From: Pseudomonadota bacterium
GTDB taxonomy: Bacteria > Pseudomonadota > Alphaproteobacteria > Acetobacterales > Acetobacteraceae
Direction: 5' to 3'
DNA length: 50,186 bases
Assembly: GCA_021798915.1 (NCBI GenBank)
Contig: JAJZBM010000022.1
Coordinates: 1-50,186 of the forward strand
Part shown: positions 24,593 through 32,157 of the stretch, in pieces
Layout: every line of letters begins with the position of its first letter
How positions within the stretch are numbered: the stretch's first letter is position 1
Translations under genes and position numbers: made by a program
Notes under the pieces: generated by a model
Told to the model about the DNA's origin: nothing
Seen by the model: only the letters and a program-made list of their open reading frames with translations
Databases searched by the model: none

Positions 24593-26728
24593 ATGACCGA
24601 TGCCGACCGGCCGCTTTACAGCCATGCCGAGCTTCGCCGCCTGCTCGCCCCCCAAAGCGTCGCCCTGGTTGGTGCGAGCGAGCGGGCGGGCGCTTTCGGC
24701 AATCGGGTCGCGGCGAATATGGCCGGATTTCGCGGCCGCCTCCATCTCGTCAATGCTCGCTATTCGCGGATCGGTGATCAGCCGTGCCATCCCTCGCTCG
24801 CGGCATTGCCGGAGGTGCCGGATTGCGTCGTGCTTGCGGTTGCGCGCGAGGCGGTGGAGGCGGTTCTGGCCGAGGCGGTGGCGCTCGGCGTCGGCGGCGC
24901 CATCGTTTTCGCCTCCGGCTACGCCGAAACCGCCAAGCCCGAGCGCGTCGCCGAGCAGGCGCGCCTCCAGGCGCTGGCGCGGGCGAGCGGCATGCCGATC
25001 ATCGGGCCGAACTGCATCGGCATCGTCAATTACCTTTCCGGCGCCGCGATCACCTTCTCCGCGGTACCGAAACAGGCTTCGGTCGCGCCGCATGCGATCG
25101 GCGTCATCAGCCAGTCCGGGGCGCTCGGCTTCGCCCTCGCCCTGGCCGCCGAGCACGGCACTGCGGTGAGCCATGTTCTGACCTCGGGCAATTCCTGCGA
25201 TGTCGATATGGCCGATTACGTCGCCTATCTCGCCGAAGATCCGGCCTGCCGCGCCATCGCCTGTCTCTTCGAGGGGATGGCCGCGCCGCGCCGGCTGCTC
25301 GCCGCCGCGTTGCGCGCCGCCGAGCGCGGCAAGGTGGTGGTTGCGCATAAGATCGCGGTCGGCGAGAGCGGCGCGGCGGCGGCGCTTTCCCATACCGGCT
25401 CGCTCGCCGGCTCGGACGCTGCCTATCGCGCCGCCTTCGCCCGCGCCGGCATCGTCGTCGTCGATCAGTTCGAGGCCTTGATGGAAACCGCCGCGTTCTT
25501 CGCGAAAGCCCCGCCGCCGCGCGCCTCCGGCGTCGCCGTGGTCGCGGCCTCGGGCGGGGCGGCGATCATGGCTGCCGACAAGGCGGAAATCCACGGCGTG
25601 CCGCTGCCGCAGCCGAACGCCGCGACGCGCGCCGTTCTGGAGGCGCGCATCCCCGAATTCGGCTCGCCGCGCAACCCCTGCGATGTCACCGCGCAGGTGC
25701 TGACCGATCCCGAAAGCCTCAATGCCTGCGCCGGCGCCCTCCTCGCCGATCCCGCCTATGCCGCGCTCGTGGTGCCGTCGGTCTATGCCTACGAGCCGGT
25801 GATCAAGCGCATCGTGGCGTTCGACGGCCTGGCCGCGGCGGCGGGGAAATTCGTCTGCTCGATCTGGGCCAACGAGCATCTCGAAGGGCCGGGCGCGCGC
25901 GAGGCGGAAACCGCCGCCCATAGCGCGCTGTTCCGCTCGACCGATCGCTGTTTTGCAACCCTCGCCGCCTGGCTTACTCGGCCAGCGGTGCCGCACGGGC
26001 TCGCCCCGGCCGAGCGCCTGGTCGCGGCGGCGGCACGGGAGGAGGTCGCCCGCGGGCTCGCCGAGGACGCCGCGGGCGCGATCATCGGCGAGGCGCGAGC
26101 CAAGGCGCTGCTCGCACATTACGGCATTCCGGTGGTCGCCGAAGCCCACGCCGCCGACCCCGAAAGCGCCGCCGTGGCGGCTACGCGGCTCGGGTTTCCG
26201 GTGGTGGTCAAGGTTCATGCCGCGGCGCTTGCGCACAAAACCGAGATCGATGGGGTGCGCCTCAATCTCCCCGATGCCGAAGCGGTGCGCGCGGCGACGG
26301 TCGCGGTGCAGGCGGCGGCGGCGCGGGCCGGGGTTGCCGATGCCACGGTGCTGGTGCAGAAAATGATCCCGGCTGGGCTCGAAATCATGCTCGGGGCACG
26401 CGTCGATCCGCTTTTCGGGCCGCTGGTGGTGGTTGGTCTCGGCGGCGTTTTCGTCGAATTGCTGCATGATAGCGTCGTCGATCTCGCGCCGGTTTCGGTC
26501 GCTGGGGCGCGGGCGATGCTCACGCGTCTCCGTGGCGCGCGGCTGCTCGATGGGTTTCGTGGTGCGCCGGCGGTGGATCGCGACCGGCTCGCCGAAATCA
26601 TCGCGCGGTTTTCGGAATTCGCCGCCGACCATGCCGGGCGCTATCGTGAGATCGATCTCAACCCGCTGATCGCCGCCGGCGGCGAGATCGTCGCGGTGGA
26701 CGCGCTGATCGTCGGGAAGGGGGCGTGA
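24593..26728 (+). CDS. NDP-forming acyl-CoA synthetase (acetate-CoA ligase family)
   Basis: The protein has 711 residues with all modules in one chain. They are a CoA-binding Rossmann domain (LLAPQSVALVGASERAGAFGN), two succinyl-CoA-ligase-like flavodoxin domains (GVISQSGALGFALA) and a C-terminal ATP-grasp domain (from about 500; FPVVVKVHAAALAHKTEIDGV). The predicted phosphohistidine is in LSHTGSLAGSDAAY. Such enzymes interconvert an acyl-CoA plus NDP with the free acid plus NTP; the substrate is unknown. No GNAT acetyltransferase domain is attached. GAGGGAACG precedes the ATG. It is divergent from the TetR gene. Confidence 0.9.
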   Translation: MTDADRPLYSHAELRRLLAPQSVALVGASERAGAFGNRVAANMAGFRGRLHLVNARYSRIGDQPCHPSLAALPEVPDCVVLAVAREAVEAVLAEAVALGVGGAIVFASGYAETAKPERVAEQARLQALARASGMPIIGPNCIGIVNYLSGAAITFSAVPKQASVAPHAIGVISQSGALGFALALAAEHGTAVSHVLTSGNSCDVDMADYVAYLAEDPACRAIACLFEGMAAPRRLLAAALRAAERGKVVVAHKIAVGESGAAAALSHTGSLAGSDAAYRAAFARAGIVVVDQFEALMETAAFFAKAPPPRASGVAVVAASGGAAIMAADKAEIHGVPLPQPNAATRAVLEARIPEFGSPRNPCDVTAQVLTDPESLNACAGALLADPAYAALVVPSVYAYEPVIKRIVAFDGLAAAAGKFVCSIWANEHLEGPGAREAETAAHSALFRSTDRCFATLAAWLTRPAVPHGLAPAERLVAAAAREEVARGLAEDAAGAIIGEARAKALLAHYGIPVVAEAHAADPESAAVAATRLGFPVVVKVHAAALAHKTEIDGVRLNLPDAEAVRAATVAVQAAAARAGVADATVLVQKMIPAGLEIMLGARVDPLFGPLVVVGLGGVFVELLHDSVVDLAPVSVAGARAMLTRLRGARLLDGFRGAPAVDRDRLAEIIARFSEFAADHAGRYREIDLNPLIAAGGEIVAVDALIVGKGA

Positions 26729-26905
26729 GCGGGAGGCGATTTTTCCGCGTCATCCCCTCGTTTCGGGCCTTGACCGCATCGGTCGCGGCGGTCATATCCA
26801 CGCTTTCTCCATGACCGTCCGCGGCTTCGAGCCGGGCTCCGGCCGCAATGGTCGATGCTCCGATAGGGGTCGCGCCCCAGTCGCCGGGATATGAAAGTGC
26901 AAGCC

Positions 26906-27490
26906 ATGCCCCTGCCCCTGATGCCGAAAGCCACCGCCGTGTGGCTGATCGAAAAAACCGCCCTGACGTTCGAGCAGATCGCCGATTTCTGTGGCGTCCA
27001 TCCGCTCGAGGTGCAGGCGATCGCCGATGGCGAGGTCGCGCAGGGGATCGTGGGCTATGATCCGGTCGCCAATAACCAGGTCACCCTCGAAGAAATCCAC
27101 CGCTGCGAGGCTGACCCGTCGGCGCGGCTGAAGCTGCTGCCGGTCAGCAACCCGGTGCCGCGCCGCGCGCGTGGCGCCCGCTACACCCCGGTTGCCAAGC
27201 GCAACGACCGCCCCGACGCGATCGCCTTCCTCTTGCGCAATTTCCCGCAACTGACCGACGCCCAGATCAGCAAGCTGCTCGGCACCACCAAGGAGACCAT
27301 CCACAAGGTGCGTGACCGCGCCCATTGGAACAGCGCCAATATCAAGCCGCGTGATCCGGTGATCCTTGGCCTTTGCAGCCAGACCGACCTGCACGCCATG
27401 GTGGTGCAGGCCAATGAGCGCCTGGCGCGCGAAGGGCAGGCGGTGCCAACACCACCCGCCTCGCCGACCGAGGAAGACGAGGCCGCCTGA
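26906..27490 (+). CDS. trcR: Cell-cycle transcriptional regulator TrcR (DUF1013)
   Basis: The protein has 194 residues from the ATG at 26906 (MPLPLMPKATAVWLIEKTALTFEQIA); an upstream ATG at 26891 would add five residues. Two helix-turn-helix-like segments are visible: FEQIADFCGVHPLEVQAIADGEV near the N-terminus and DAQISKLLGTTKETIHKVRDR around residue 130. The DUF1013 family is near-universal in alphaproteobacteria and is known as TrcR, a regulator acting with CtrA. The C-terminal tail is acidic. Its presence within a few kilobases of chpT is notable but not evidence of an operon. Confidence 0.9.
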   Translation: MPLPLMPKATAVWLIEKTALTFEQIADFCGVHPLEVQAIADGEVAQGIVGYDPVANNQVTLEEIHRCEADPSARLKLLPVSNPVPRRARGARYTPVAKRNDRPDAIAFLLRNFPQLTDAQISKLLGTTKETIHKVRDRAHWNSANIKPRDPVILGLCSQTDLHAMVVQANERLAREGQAVPTPPASPTEEDEAA

Positions 27491-27521
27491 CGTCCGAGGG
27501 ACGCCGGGGGGCGATGGCGCT

Positions 27522-27698
27522 CTAGTCGAACGTGGCTCCGCGTAAACGCTCGATTTCCTCCTTGAGCCGTAATTTTTCCAGTTTCAGGCGCGTCAGCGCG
27601 TCGCTGTCGGGTCGTGGACGGTGATCCTCTTCGACGATACGTAACTCGAGATCGGCATGGCGCTCCCTGAGGGCACCAAGGCGTCCATCCAGATTCAT
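27522..27698 (-). CDS. Small DUF465 (YdcH-like) coiled-coil protein
   Basis: The protein has 58 residues, mostly one charged helix: LRERHADLELRIVEED then ALTRLKLEKLRLKEEIERLRG, the DUF465 signature. These are small helical-hairpin proteins of unknown function. The start at 27698 follows AGGGAGTGCG. A second, divergent family member begins at 28023, and the two face away from each other across 324 bases. The gene is convergent with trcR. Confidence 0.85.
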   Translation of the reverse strand: MNLDGRLGALRERHADLELRIVEEDHRPRPDSDALTRLKLEKLRLKEEIERLRGATFD

Positions 27699-27732
27699 GT
27701 CGCACTCCCTATGCTTCCGCACCGAAAGATTT

Positions 27733-27758
27733 CTCGCCGCAAGTCCTCGCCGCAAGTC
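27733..27758. repeat. Exact 13-bp tandem duplication
   Basis: CTCGCCGCAAGTC is present twice without spacer (27733-27745, 27746-27758), upstream of the minus-strand DUF465 gene. Confidence 0.95.
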
Positions 27759-27797
27759 AGGGGCGCGCGGCGGCACGCCTGTCGCGGCGAGGCCGAA

Positions 27798-27829
27798 CCC
27801 GACGCTCATCGCGCCCGACGCTCATCGCG
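27798..27829. repeat. Exact 16-bp tandem duplication
   Basis: CCCGACGCTCATCGCG is present twice without spacer (27798-27813, 27814-27829), 40 bases from the 13-bp duplication. Confidence 0.96.
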
Positions 27830-27833
27830 AACG

Positions 27834-27866
27834 GGAAATCATAACCCAGTCCGTGGCATGATTTCC
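27834..27866. promoter_or_regulatory. Nine-base inverted repeat between the DUF465 genes
   Basis: GGAAATCAT (27834-27842) and ATGATTTCC (27858-27866) are perfect inverted arms separated by 15 bases. They are A/T-rich in a G/C-rich setting. No T-run follows on either strand, so an operator or mRNA structure is more likely than a terminator. Confidence 0.45.
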
Positions 27867-28022
27867 ACTTCTGATTGCACGCGAAGGGGGCGCGGGGCGG
27901 AGGCGGTGCCATGCGTCCGAAGGGCGTGGCGAGCGGGTGGCAAACCATGGTAAAAAGCGCCATGGGTCGGCTTGCCGGCGCGGGGGTCGCGCCGCATCAC
28001 GATCTGGGGTGAACATAAGCCG

Positions 28023-28226
28023 ATGATGAACGACCGCGATTCGCTGTTGCGCCAACTGCACGAGCTGCGCAGCGAACATCGCGATCTCGACACCGTCATT
28101 GCCTTGCTGGTCAGCCAGACGGCGAGCGATCAGCTTCATCTGCTGCGGTTGAAAAAACGCAAACTGCTCCTAAAAGACGAAATCACCCGCCTTGAAAGCC
28201 GCCTCATTCCCGACCAAACCGCGTGA
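28023..28226 (+). CDS. Second small DUF465 (YdcH-like) protein
   Basis: The protein has 67 residues. [21 protein letters not shown] and [23 protein letters not shown] give the DUF465 two-helix pattern. Two adjacent ATG codons open the frame, with GGGGTGAAC upstream. The stop codon lies inside a 17-bp tandem duplication that joins it to purE. It is probably co-transcribed with purE. Paralogy with the gene at 27522 is inferred from shared pattern, not from close identity. Confidence 0.85.
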   Translation: MMNDRDSLLRQLHELRSEHRDLDTVIALLVSQTASDQLHLLRLKKRKLLLKDEITRLESRLIPDQTA

Positions 28227-28247
28227 GCACCCAAACCGCGTGAGCAC
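28214..28247. repeat. Exact 17-bp tandem duplication spanning the DUF465 stop and purE start
   Basis: CCAAACCGCGTGAGCAC occurs at 28214-28230 and 28231-28247. Copy one contains the DUF465 TGA within GTGA, and copy two contains the same GTGA whose GTG opens the purE frame. Before the duplication the two genes would have shared a GTGA stop/start overlap. Confidence 0.95.
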
Positions 28248-28803
28248 AGTGACCGATATTCCTGGGACCAACAGCCCCGGCGCAACACCGCCCGGCCTTG
28301 CGCCAAGCGGGGCCATGGTCGGCGTGATCATGGGCAGCCAGTCAGACTGGCCGACCTTGCGCCACGCGAGCGCGACCCTGACGGCCCTCGGCATCGTCCA
28401 TGAATGCCGCATCGTCTCCGCCCATCGCACTCCCGACCGGCTCGCCGATTACGCCCGCACCGCCAGCGGGCGCGGCCTCCGGGTGATCATCGCCGGCGCT
28501 GGCGGCGCGGCCCACCTGCCTGGCATGTGCGCCGCCTGGACGGTGCTCCCGGTCCTCGGCGTGCCGATGGAGTCGCAGACCCTGAAGGGGCTCGATAGCC
28601 TGCTCTCGATCGTGCAGATGCCGGCCGGGATCCCGGTCGGAACCCTCGCCATCGGCCGCGCCGGGGCGGTGAATGCGGCGCTGCTCGCCGCCGCCATCCT
28701 CGCCCTCGGCGACGCGGCGCTGGCGGCGCGGCTGGCCGCGTTTCGCGCCGCCCAAACCGAAAGCGTCGCCATCATCCCCGTTGATCAGCCGGATGAGGGA
28801 TAG
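28240..28803 (+). CDS. purE: N5-carboxyaminoimidazole ribonucleotide mutase PurE
   Basis: The protein has 187 residues from the GTG at 28240. An ATG at 28315 would give the more usual 162 residues and drop a Pro/Gly-rich leader. The family motifs are [38 protein letters not shown] and [22 protein letters not shown]. Class I PurE rearranges N5-CAIR to CAIR in de novo purine synthesis. The partner purK follows after 151 bases that contain a palindromic repeat. Neither start has a strong ribosome-binding site. Confidence 0.94.
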   Translation: MSTVTDIPGTNSPGATPPGLAPSGAMVGVIMGSQSDWPTLRHASATLTALGIVHECRIVSAHRTPDRLADYARTASGRGLRVIIAGAGGAAHLPGMCAAWTVLPVLGVPMESQTLKGLDSLLSIVQMPAGIPVGTLAIGRAGAVNAALLAAAILALGDAALAARLAAFRAAQTESVAIIPVDQPDEG

Positions 28804-28823
28804 GCAATAATATGACGGAAGAA

Positions 28824-28942
28824 TTGTTCTTTTTTGAAAAAAAGAACCAAAAAACTTTGCTCTGTTCGCCAGTGCCTGCGGCACTGCCGGGCCGAGGAAA
28901 ATGGCCGCTCGGAAGCGACGGGGGGGAAGCGTTTTTTCGTTC
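28824..28942. repeat. Palindromic intergenic repeat, copy 1 (between purE and purK)
   Basis: A 10-bp-stem hairpin (GTTCTTTTTT / AAAAAAGAAC, 28826-28847) is followed by CAAAAAACTTT. A central hairpin comes next (CAGTGCC-TGC-GGCACTG, 28870-28886). The left half closely matches the reverse complement of the element before pdxA. The right half has decayed; GTTTTTTCGTTC at 28931-28942 may be its remnant. The central hairpin may also attenuate purK transcription. Confidence 0.75.
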
Positions 28943-28954
28943 CGGAGCAGCATT

Positions 28955-30100
28955 ATGAGCGGAAACGACGCCCTGCCACCCAACGCCACCATCGGCATCG
29001 TCGGCGGCGGGCAACTCGGGCGGATGAGCGCGCTCGCCGCCGCCCGGCTCGGCTATCGCTGCCATATCCTGACCGAGGAGGCGGACAGCCCGGCGGCGCA
29101 AGTTTCGGCTGGCGCGACGATCGGCGATTACGAGGATCCGGCGGCGCTCGGCCGCTTCGCCGACGCCGTCGATGTCATCACCTTCGAGTTCGAGAATGTC
29201 AGCGCCGCCGGGCTCGAACTGCTCGCCGCGCGCAAGCCGGTACGCCCCGGCCCGCACGTCCTGCGCATCAGCCAGGACCGGATGGCGGAAAAAACCTTTC
29301 TCAATGCCACGGCGGGTGTGGCGACGGCACCCTTTGCGCTGGTCGAGACGCTCGATGATCTCCACGCCGCGGCCGCCCGGCTCGGCTTGCCGGCGATCCT
29401 GAAAACCACCCGGCTCGGCTATGACGGCAAGGGACAGGCGCGGCTCACGACGCCCGCCGATCTCGCCCCGGCCTTCGCGCGTCTGGCGCCGAAACCGCTG
29501 ATCCTCGAAGGCTTCGTCGATTTCACGCGCGAGATCAGTGTCATCGTCGCGCGCGGCGGCGATGGCGCCTCGGTCGCCTTCGATGTCGTCGAAAACCGCC
29601 ATCGCGACCACATCCTCGATCTCACCCTCGCCCCGGCGCCGATCGCCCCCACAACCGCCGCCGCTGCGCGCGCCATCGCCCTTCGGGTCGCGGACGCGCT
29701 CGACCTCGCGGGCTTGCTCGCGGTCGAGATGTTCGAGGATCGCGATGGGCGGGTGCTGGTCAACGAAATCGCCCCCCGGCCGCATAATTCCGGCCATTGG
29801 ACGATCGATGCCTGCCCGGCGAGCCAGTTCGAGATGCATATCCGCGCCGTCGCCGGCCTGCCTCTGCCCCCGGCGGTGCGGCATTCGGACGCGGTGATGA
29901 AAAATCTGGTCGGAATCGAAGAAACCGCGCTCTGGCCGCAAATCCTCGCGACCCCCGGCCTGATTCCGCATCTCTACGGCAAAAAAGACGCGCGGCCGGG
30001 GCGGAAAATGGGCCATGTCAACCGGTTATTCGCCAAGGGCGCGCTGCCCGGGGAAAGCGGAATCGCGCAGGCGCTGGGGCCGCTCGGCCCCCGGGTCTGA
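28955..30100 (+). CDS. purK: N5-carboxyaminoimidazole ribonucleotide synthetase PurK
   Basis: This 381-residue ATP-grasp enzyme makes N5-CAIR from AIR, bicarbonate and ATP, feeding PurE. Visible are the N-terminal IGIVGGGQLGRMSALAA, ITFEFENVSAAGLELL, the ATP-grasp TRLGYDGKGQARL, the metal-binding VNEIAPRPHNSGHWT, and the C-terminal HLYGKKDARPGRKMGHVN. The ATG at 28955 is preceded by GGAG at 28944-28947. It follows purE on the same strand. Confidence 0.96.
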   Translation: MSGNDALPPNATIGIVGGGQLGRMSALAAARLGYRCHILTEEADSPAAQVSAGATIGDYEDPAALGRFADAVDVITFEFENVSAAGLELLAARKPVRPGPHVLRISQDRMAEKTFLNATAGVATAPFALVETLDDLHAAAARLGLPAILKTTRLGYDGKGQARLTTPADLAPAFARLAPKPLILEGFVDFTREISVIVARGGDGASVAFDVVENRHRDHILDLTLAPAPIAPTTAAAARAIALRVADALDLAGLLAVEMFEDRDGRVLVNEIAPRPHNSGHWTIDACPASQFEMHIRAVAGLPLPPAVRHSDAVMKNLVGIEETALWPQILATPGLIPHLYGKKDARPGRKMGHVNRLFAKGALPGESGIAQALGPLGPRV

Positions 30101-30260
30101 TCGCCCCGTCGCTCGAAAGTCCCAGGCGAAGGGTCATTCACGGGAAAGAGACAAGCAAGAAATAACAAGGGCGTGATGCCTCCAAGCCCTTTATTGGTGC
30201 CATCCGCGCGGTCTTCCTGTCATGCGCGGCGGGATATGGTTTTGCGCCGCGTCATCGCCC

Positions 30261-31949
30261 ATGAGTGCGGGGATGGACCCTTTGCCCCGCCTTCTCGGCA
30301 CGCGCTGGCCACGCCTGTTTCTGATCATCTTCTGCCTCGTCCTCTGGCTGCCGGGGTTTTTCTCGCTGCCACCCGCCGACCGCGATGAGGCGCGTTTCGC
30401 CCAGGCGACGCGGCAGATGCTGGAGAGCGGGGACGTCATTCGCATCCGGAATGGGCCGGAGGCGCGCAATCTGAAGCCAGTCGGCATCTACTGGGCGCAA
30501 TTGCCCTTCGTTGCCGCCGCCGAGGCGCTCGGCCTCGGCCGGGCGAACCCGATCTGGCGCTATCGTCTGCCCTCCCTGCTCGGGGCGCTGCTCGCCGTGC
30601 TCGCGACCTATCGCTTCGGCGTCATTCTGGTCGGCGAGGCCGCCGCGCGTCTGGCCGCCGCCCTGCTCGCCGCTTCGCTGCTGCTCGTGGTCGAGCACGA
30701 CATCGCCAAGACCGATGCCGCCCTGCTCGGCGTCACCACCGTCGCGATGGGGCTGCTCGGCCGTGCCTGGCTGGCGCCGGCCGGGTTCGGGCGATGGCAG
30801 GCAAGGCTGTTCTGGCTCGCGCTCGCCGCCGGCATTCTGCTCAAGGGGCCGGTCACGCCGATGATCGCCGGGGCGACGATCGCGCTTCTGGCGCTCGTCA
30901 CGCTCCGGCGGCAGGAGCGGGGCGGGTTCGCCTGGCTCGCCACACTTCGCCCCAAAGAGGGGGTGGTGATCGTCCTCGCCCTTACCCTGCCGTGGTTCAT
31001 CGCCATCGGTATCGCGACGCGTGGCGCGTTTTTCATCGATGCGCTCGGGCATGATCTCGGCGGCAAGATCACCGGGGTCAGCAACGGGCATGGCGCGCCG
31101 CCGGGGACGCATCTCCTCCTCCTGCCGCTCACCCTGTTTCCGGCGAGCCTCGCCCTGGTCGCGGCCATCCCCGCGTTCTGGCGCGCGCGAAGGACAGCAA
31201 GCGGGCAGTTCCTGCTCGCCTGGATCATCCCTACCTGGCTGGTGTTCGAGGCGGCGCCGACCAAGCTCCCGCATTATCCGCTGCCGCTGTTTCCGCCGAT
31301 CGTGATGATCGTCGCCGCCGCCCTGGTCGCGCGTGAGCGCCTGGCGCCGCTCTGGCTCGCGCGTCTTTCGGCGGGTTTGTTCGCGCTGGCGCTCGCCGGG
31401 CTCGGGATCGGCGCCTTGCTGCTCCCCGTCGTCATCGCGCCCGGTTTCACGCGTGAGGATTTTTACGGCATCCCCGGGTTTCTCGCCGCCCTGCTCATCG
31501 CCGGGGCAACCCTGCCTCTGGCCTGGGCCGGGGAGACGCGGCGGGCGGTGGGCCGGGCGCTCTTGTGCGTGCCGCTCCTCTACTGGGCGGTTCTCGAAGC
31601 CGAATTGCCGCATCTCGGCGCGCTTTGGCTTGCCCCGAGGGTGGCGACCGCGCTCGCTGGCCGCACACCGGGCGGCGACGGGTTCGGCGCCCTCGGCTAT
31701 CAGGCGCCGAGTTTGCGCTTCGTCGTCGGCACCGCGACGCGGTTTCTCTCCGGCCCCGAGGACGCCGCCGGGTTTCTCGCCGATACCGGAAAAGTGGTGC
31801 TGGTCGATGCCCCCGAGCGCGCCGCGTTTCTCGTCGCCGCCGGGGCACGCGGCCTATCGCCGGCGCCGATCGCATCGCTCGCGGGCTTCGATCTCGGGCG
31901 CGGGCGGCGGGTGACATTGTTTCTCTATGCCCGCCCGCCGGCGGGGTGA
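30261..31949 (+). CDS. Glycosyltransferase family 39 (ArnT/PMT-like) membrane protein
   Basis: The protein has about 562 residues from the ATG at 30261; another ATG at 30273 with GTGCGGGG before it is equally possible. The first transmembrane helix is followed by LPPADRDEARFAQATRQML, carrying the conserved Asp-Glu pair of GT39/GT83 lipid-linked sugar transferases. At least ten further hydrophobic helices follow up to about residue 460, then a soluble periplasmic C-terminal region. The donor is probably a polyprenyl-phosphate sugar; the acceptor is unknown. It starts 160 bases after purK and is probably independent of it. Confidence 0.86.
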   Translation: MSAGMDPLPRLLGTRWPRLFLIIFCLVLWLPGFFSLPPADRDEARFAQATRQMLESGDVIRIRNGPEARNLKPVGIYWAQLPFVAAAEALGLGRANPIWRYRLPSLLGALLAVLATYRFGVILVGEAAARLAAALLAASLLLVVEHDIAKTDAALLGVTTVAMGLLGRAWLAPAGFGRWQARLFWLALAAGILLKGPVTPMIAGATIALLALVTLRRQERGGFAWLATLRPKEGVVIVLALTLPWFIAIGIATRGAFFIDALGHDLGGKITGVSNGHGAPPGTHLLLLPLTLFPASLALVAAIPAFWRARRTASGQFLLAWIIPTWLVFEAAPTKLPHYPLPLFPPIVMIVAAALVARERLAPLWLARLSAGLFALALAGLGIGALLLPVVIAPGFTREDFYGIPGFLAALLIAGATLPLAWAGETRRAVGRALLCVPLLYWAVLEAELPHLGALWLAPRVATALAGRTPGGDGFGALGYQAPSLRFVVGTATRFLSGPEDAAGFLADTGKVVLVDAPERAAFLVAAGARGLSPAPIASLAGFDLGRGRRVTLFLYARPPAG

Positions 31950-32157
31950 GCCCTGCGCATCATCGCATTCCGCTATCACGCAACGGGAAACTTTACGTGC
32001 CTCCTCCCTCGTGCTCTAGTTTCTCCCGTGGCATGACGATGGCCGTGCCGCATGTCCGCGAGGACGCATGATGCTGATCGCGGCTGATAATCCGACCAAG
32101 CCATCGCGCGGAAATACGGCGCCGGAAAACCGGTGCTGACAAAAAGGGGAACGGTTC

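Larger units (their letters stand above)
27699..28022. other. Intergenic region between two divergent DUF465 genes
   Basis: I see no gene in these 324 bases. It holds an exact 13-bp tandem duplication, an exact 16-bp tandem duplication and a nine-base inverted repeat. Promoters for both flanking genes should lie here, but I cannot place -35/-10 boxes with confidence. Confidence 0.7.

Noticed and set aside
24401-26632. Long minus-strand open frame opposite the NDP-forming acyl-CoA synthetase
   Set aside because: Antisense shadow. It overlaps the true TetR start and shows no domain.
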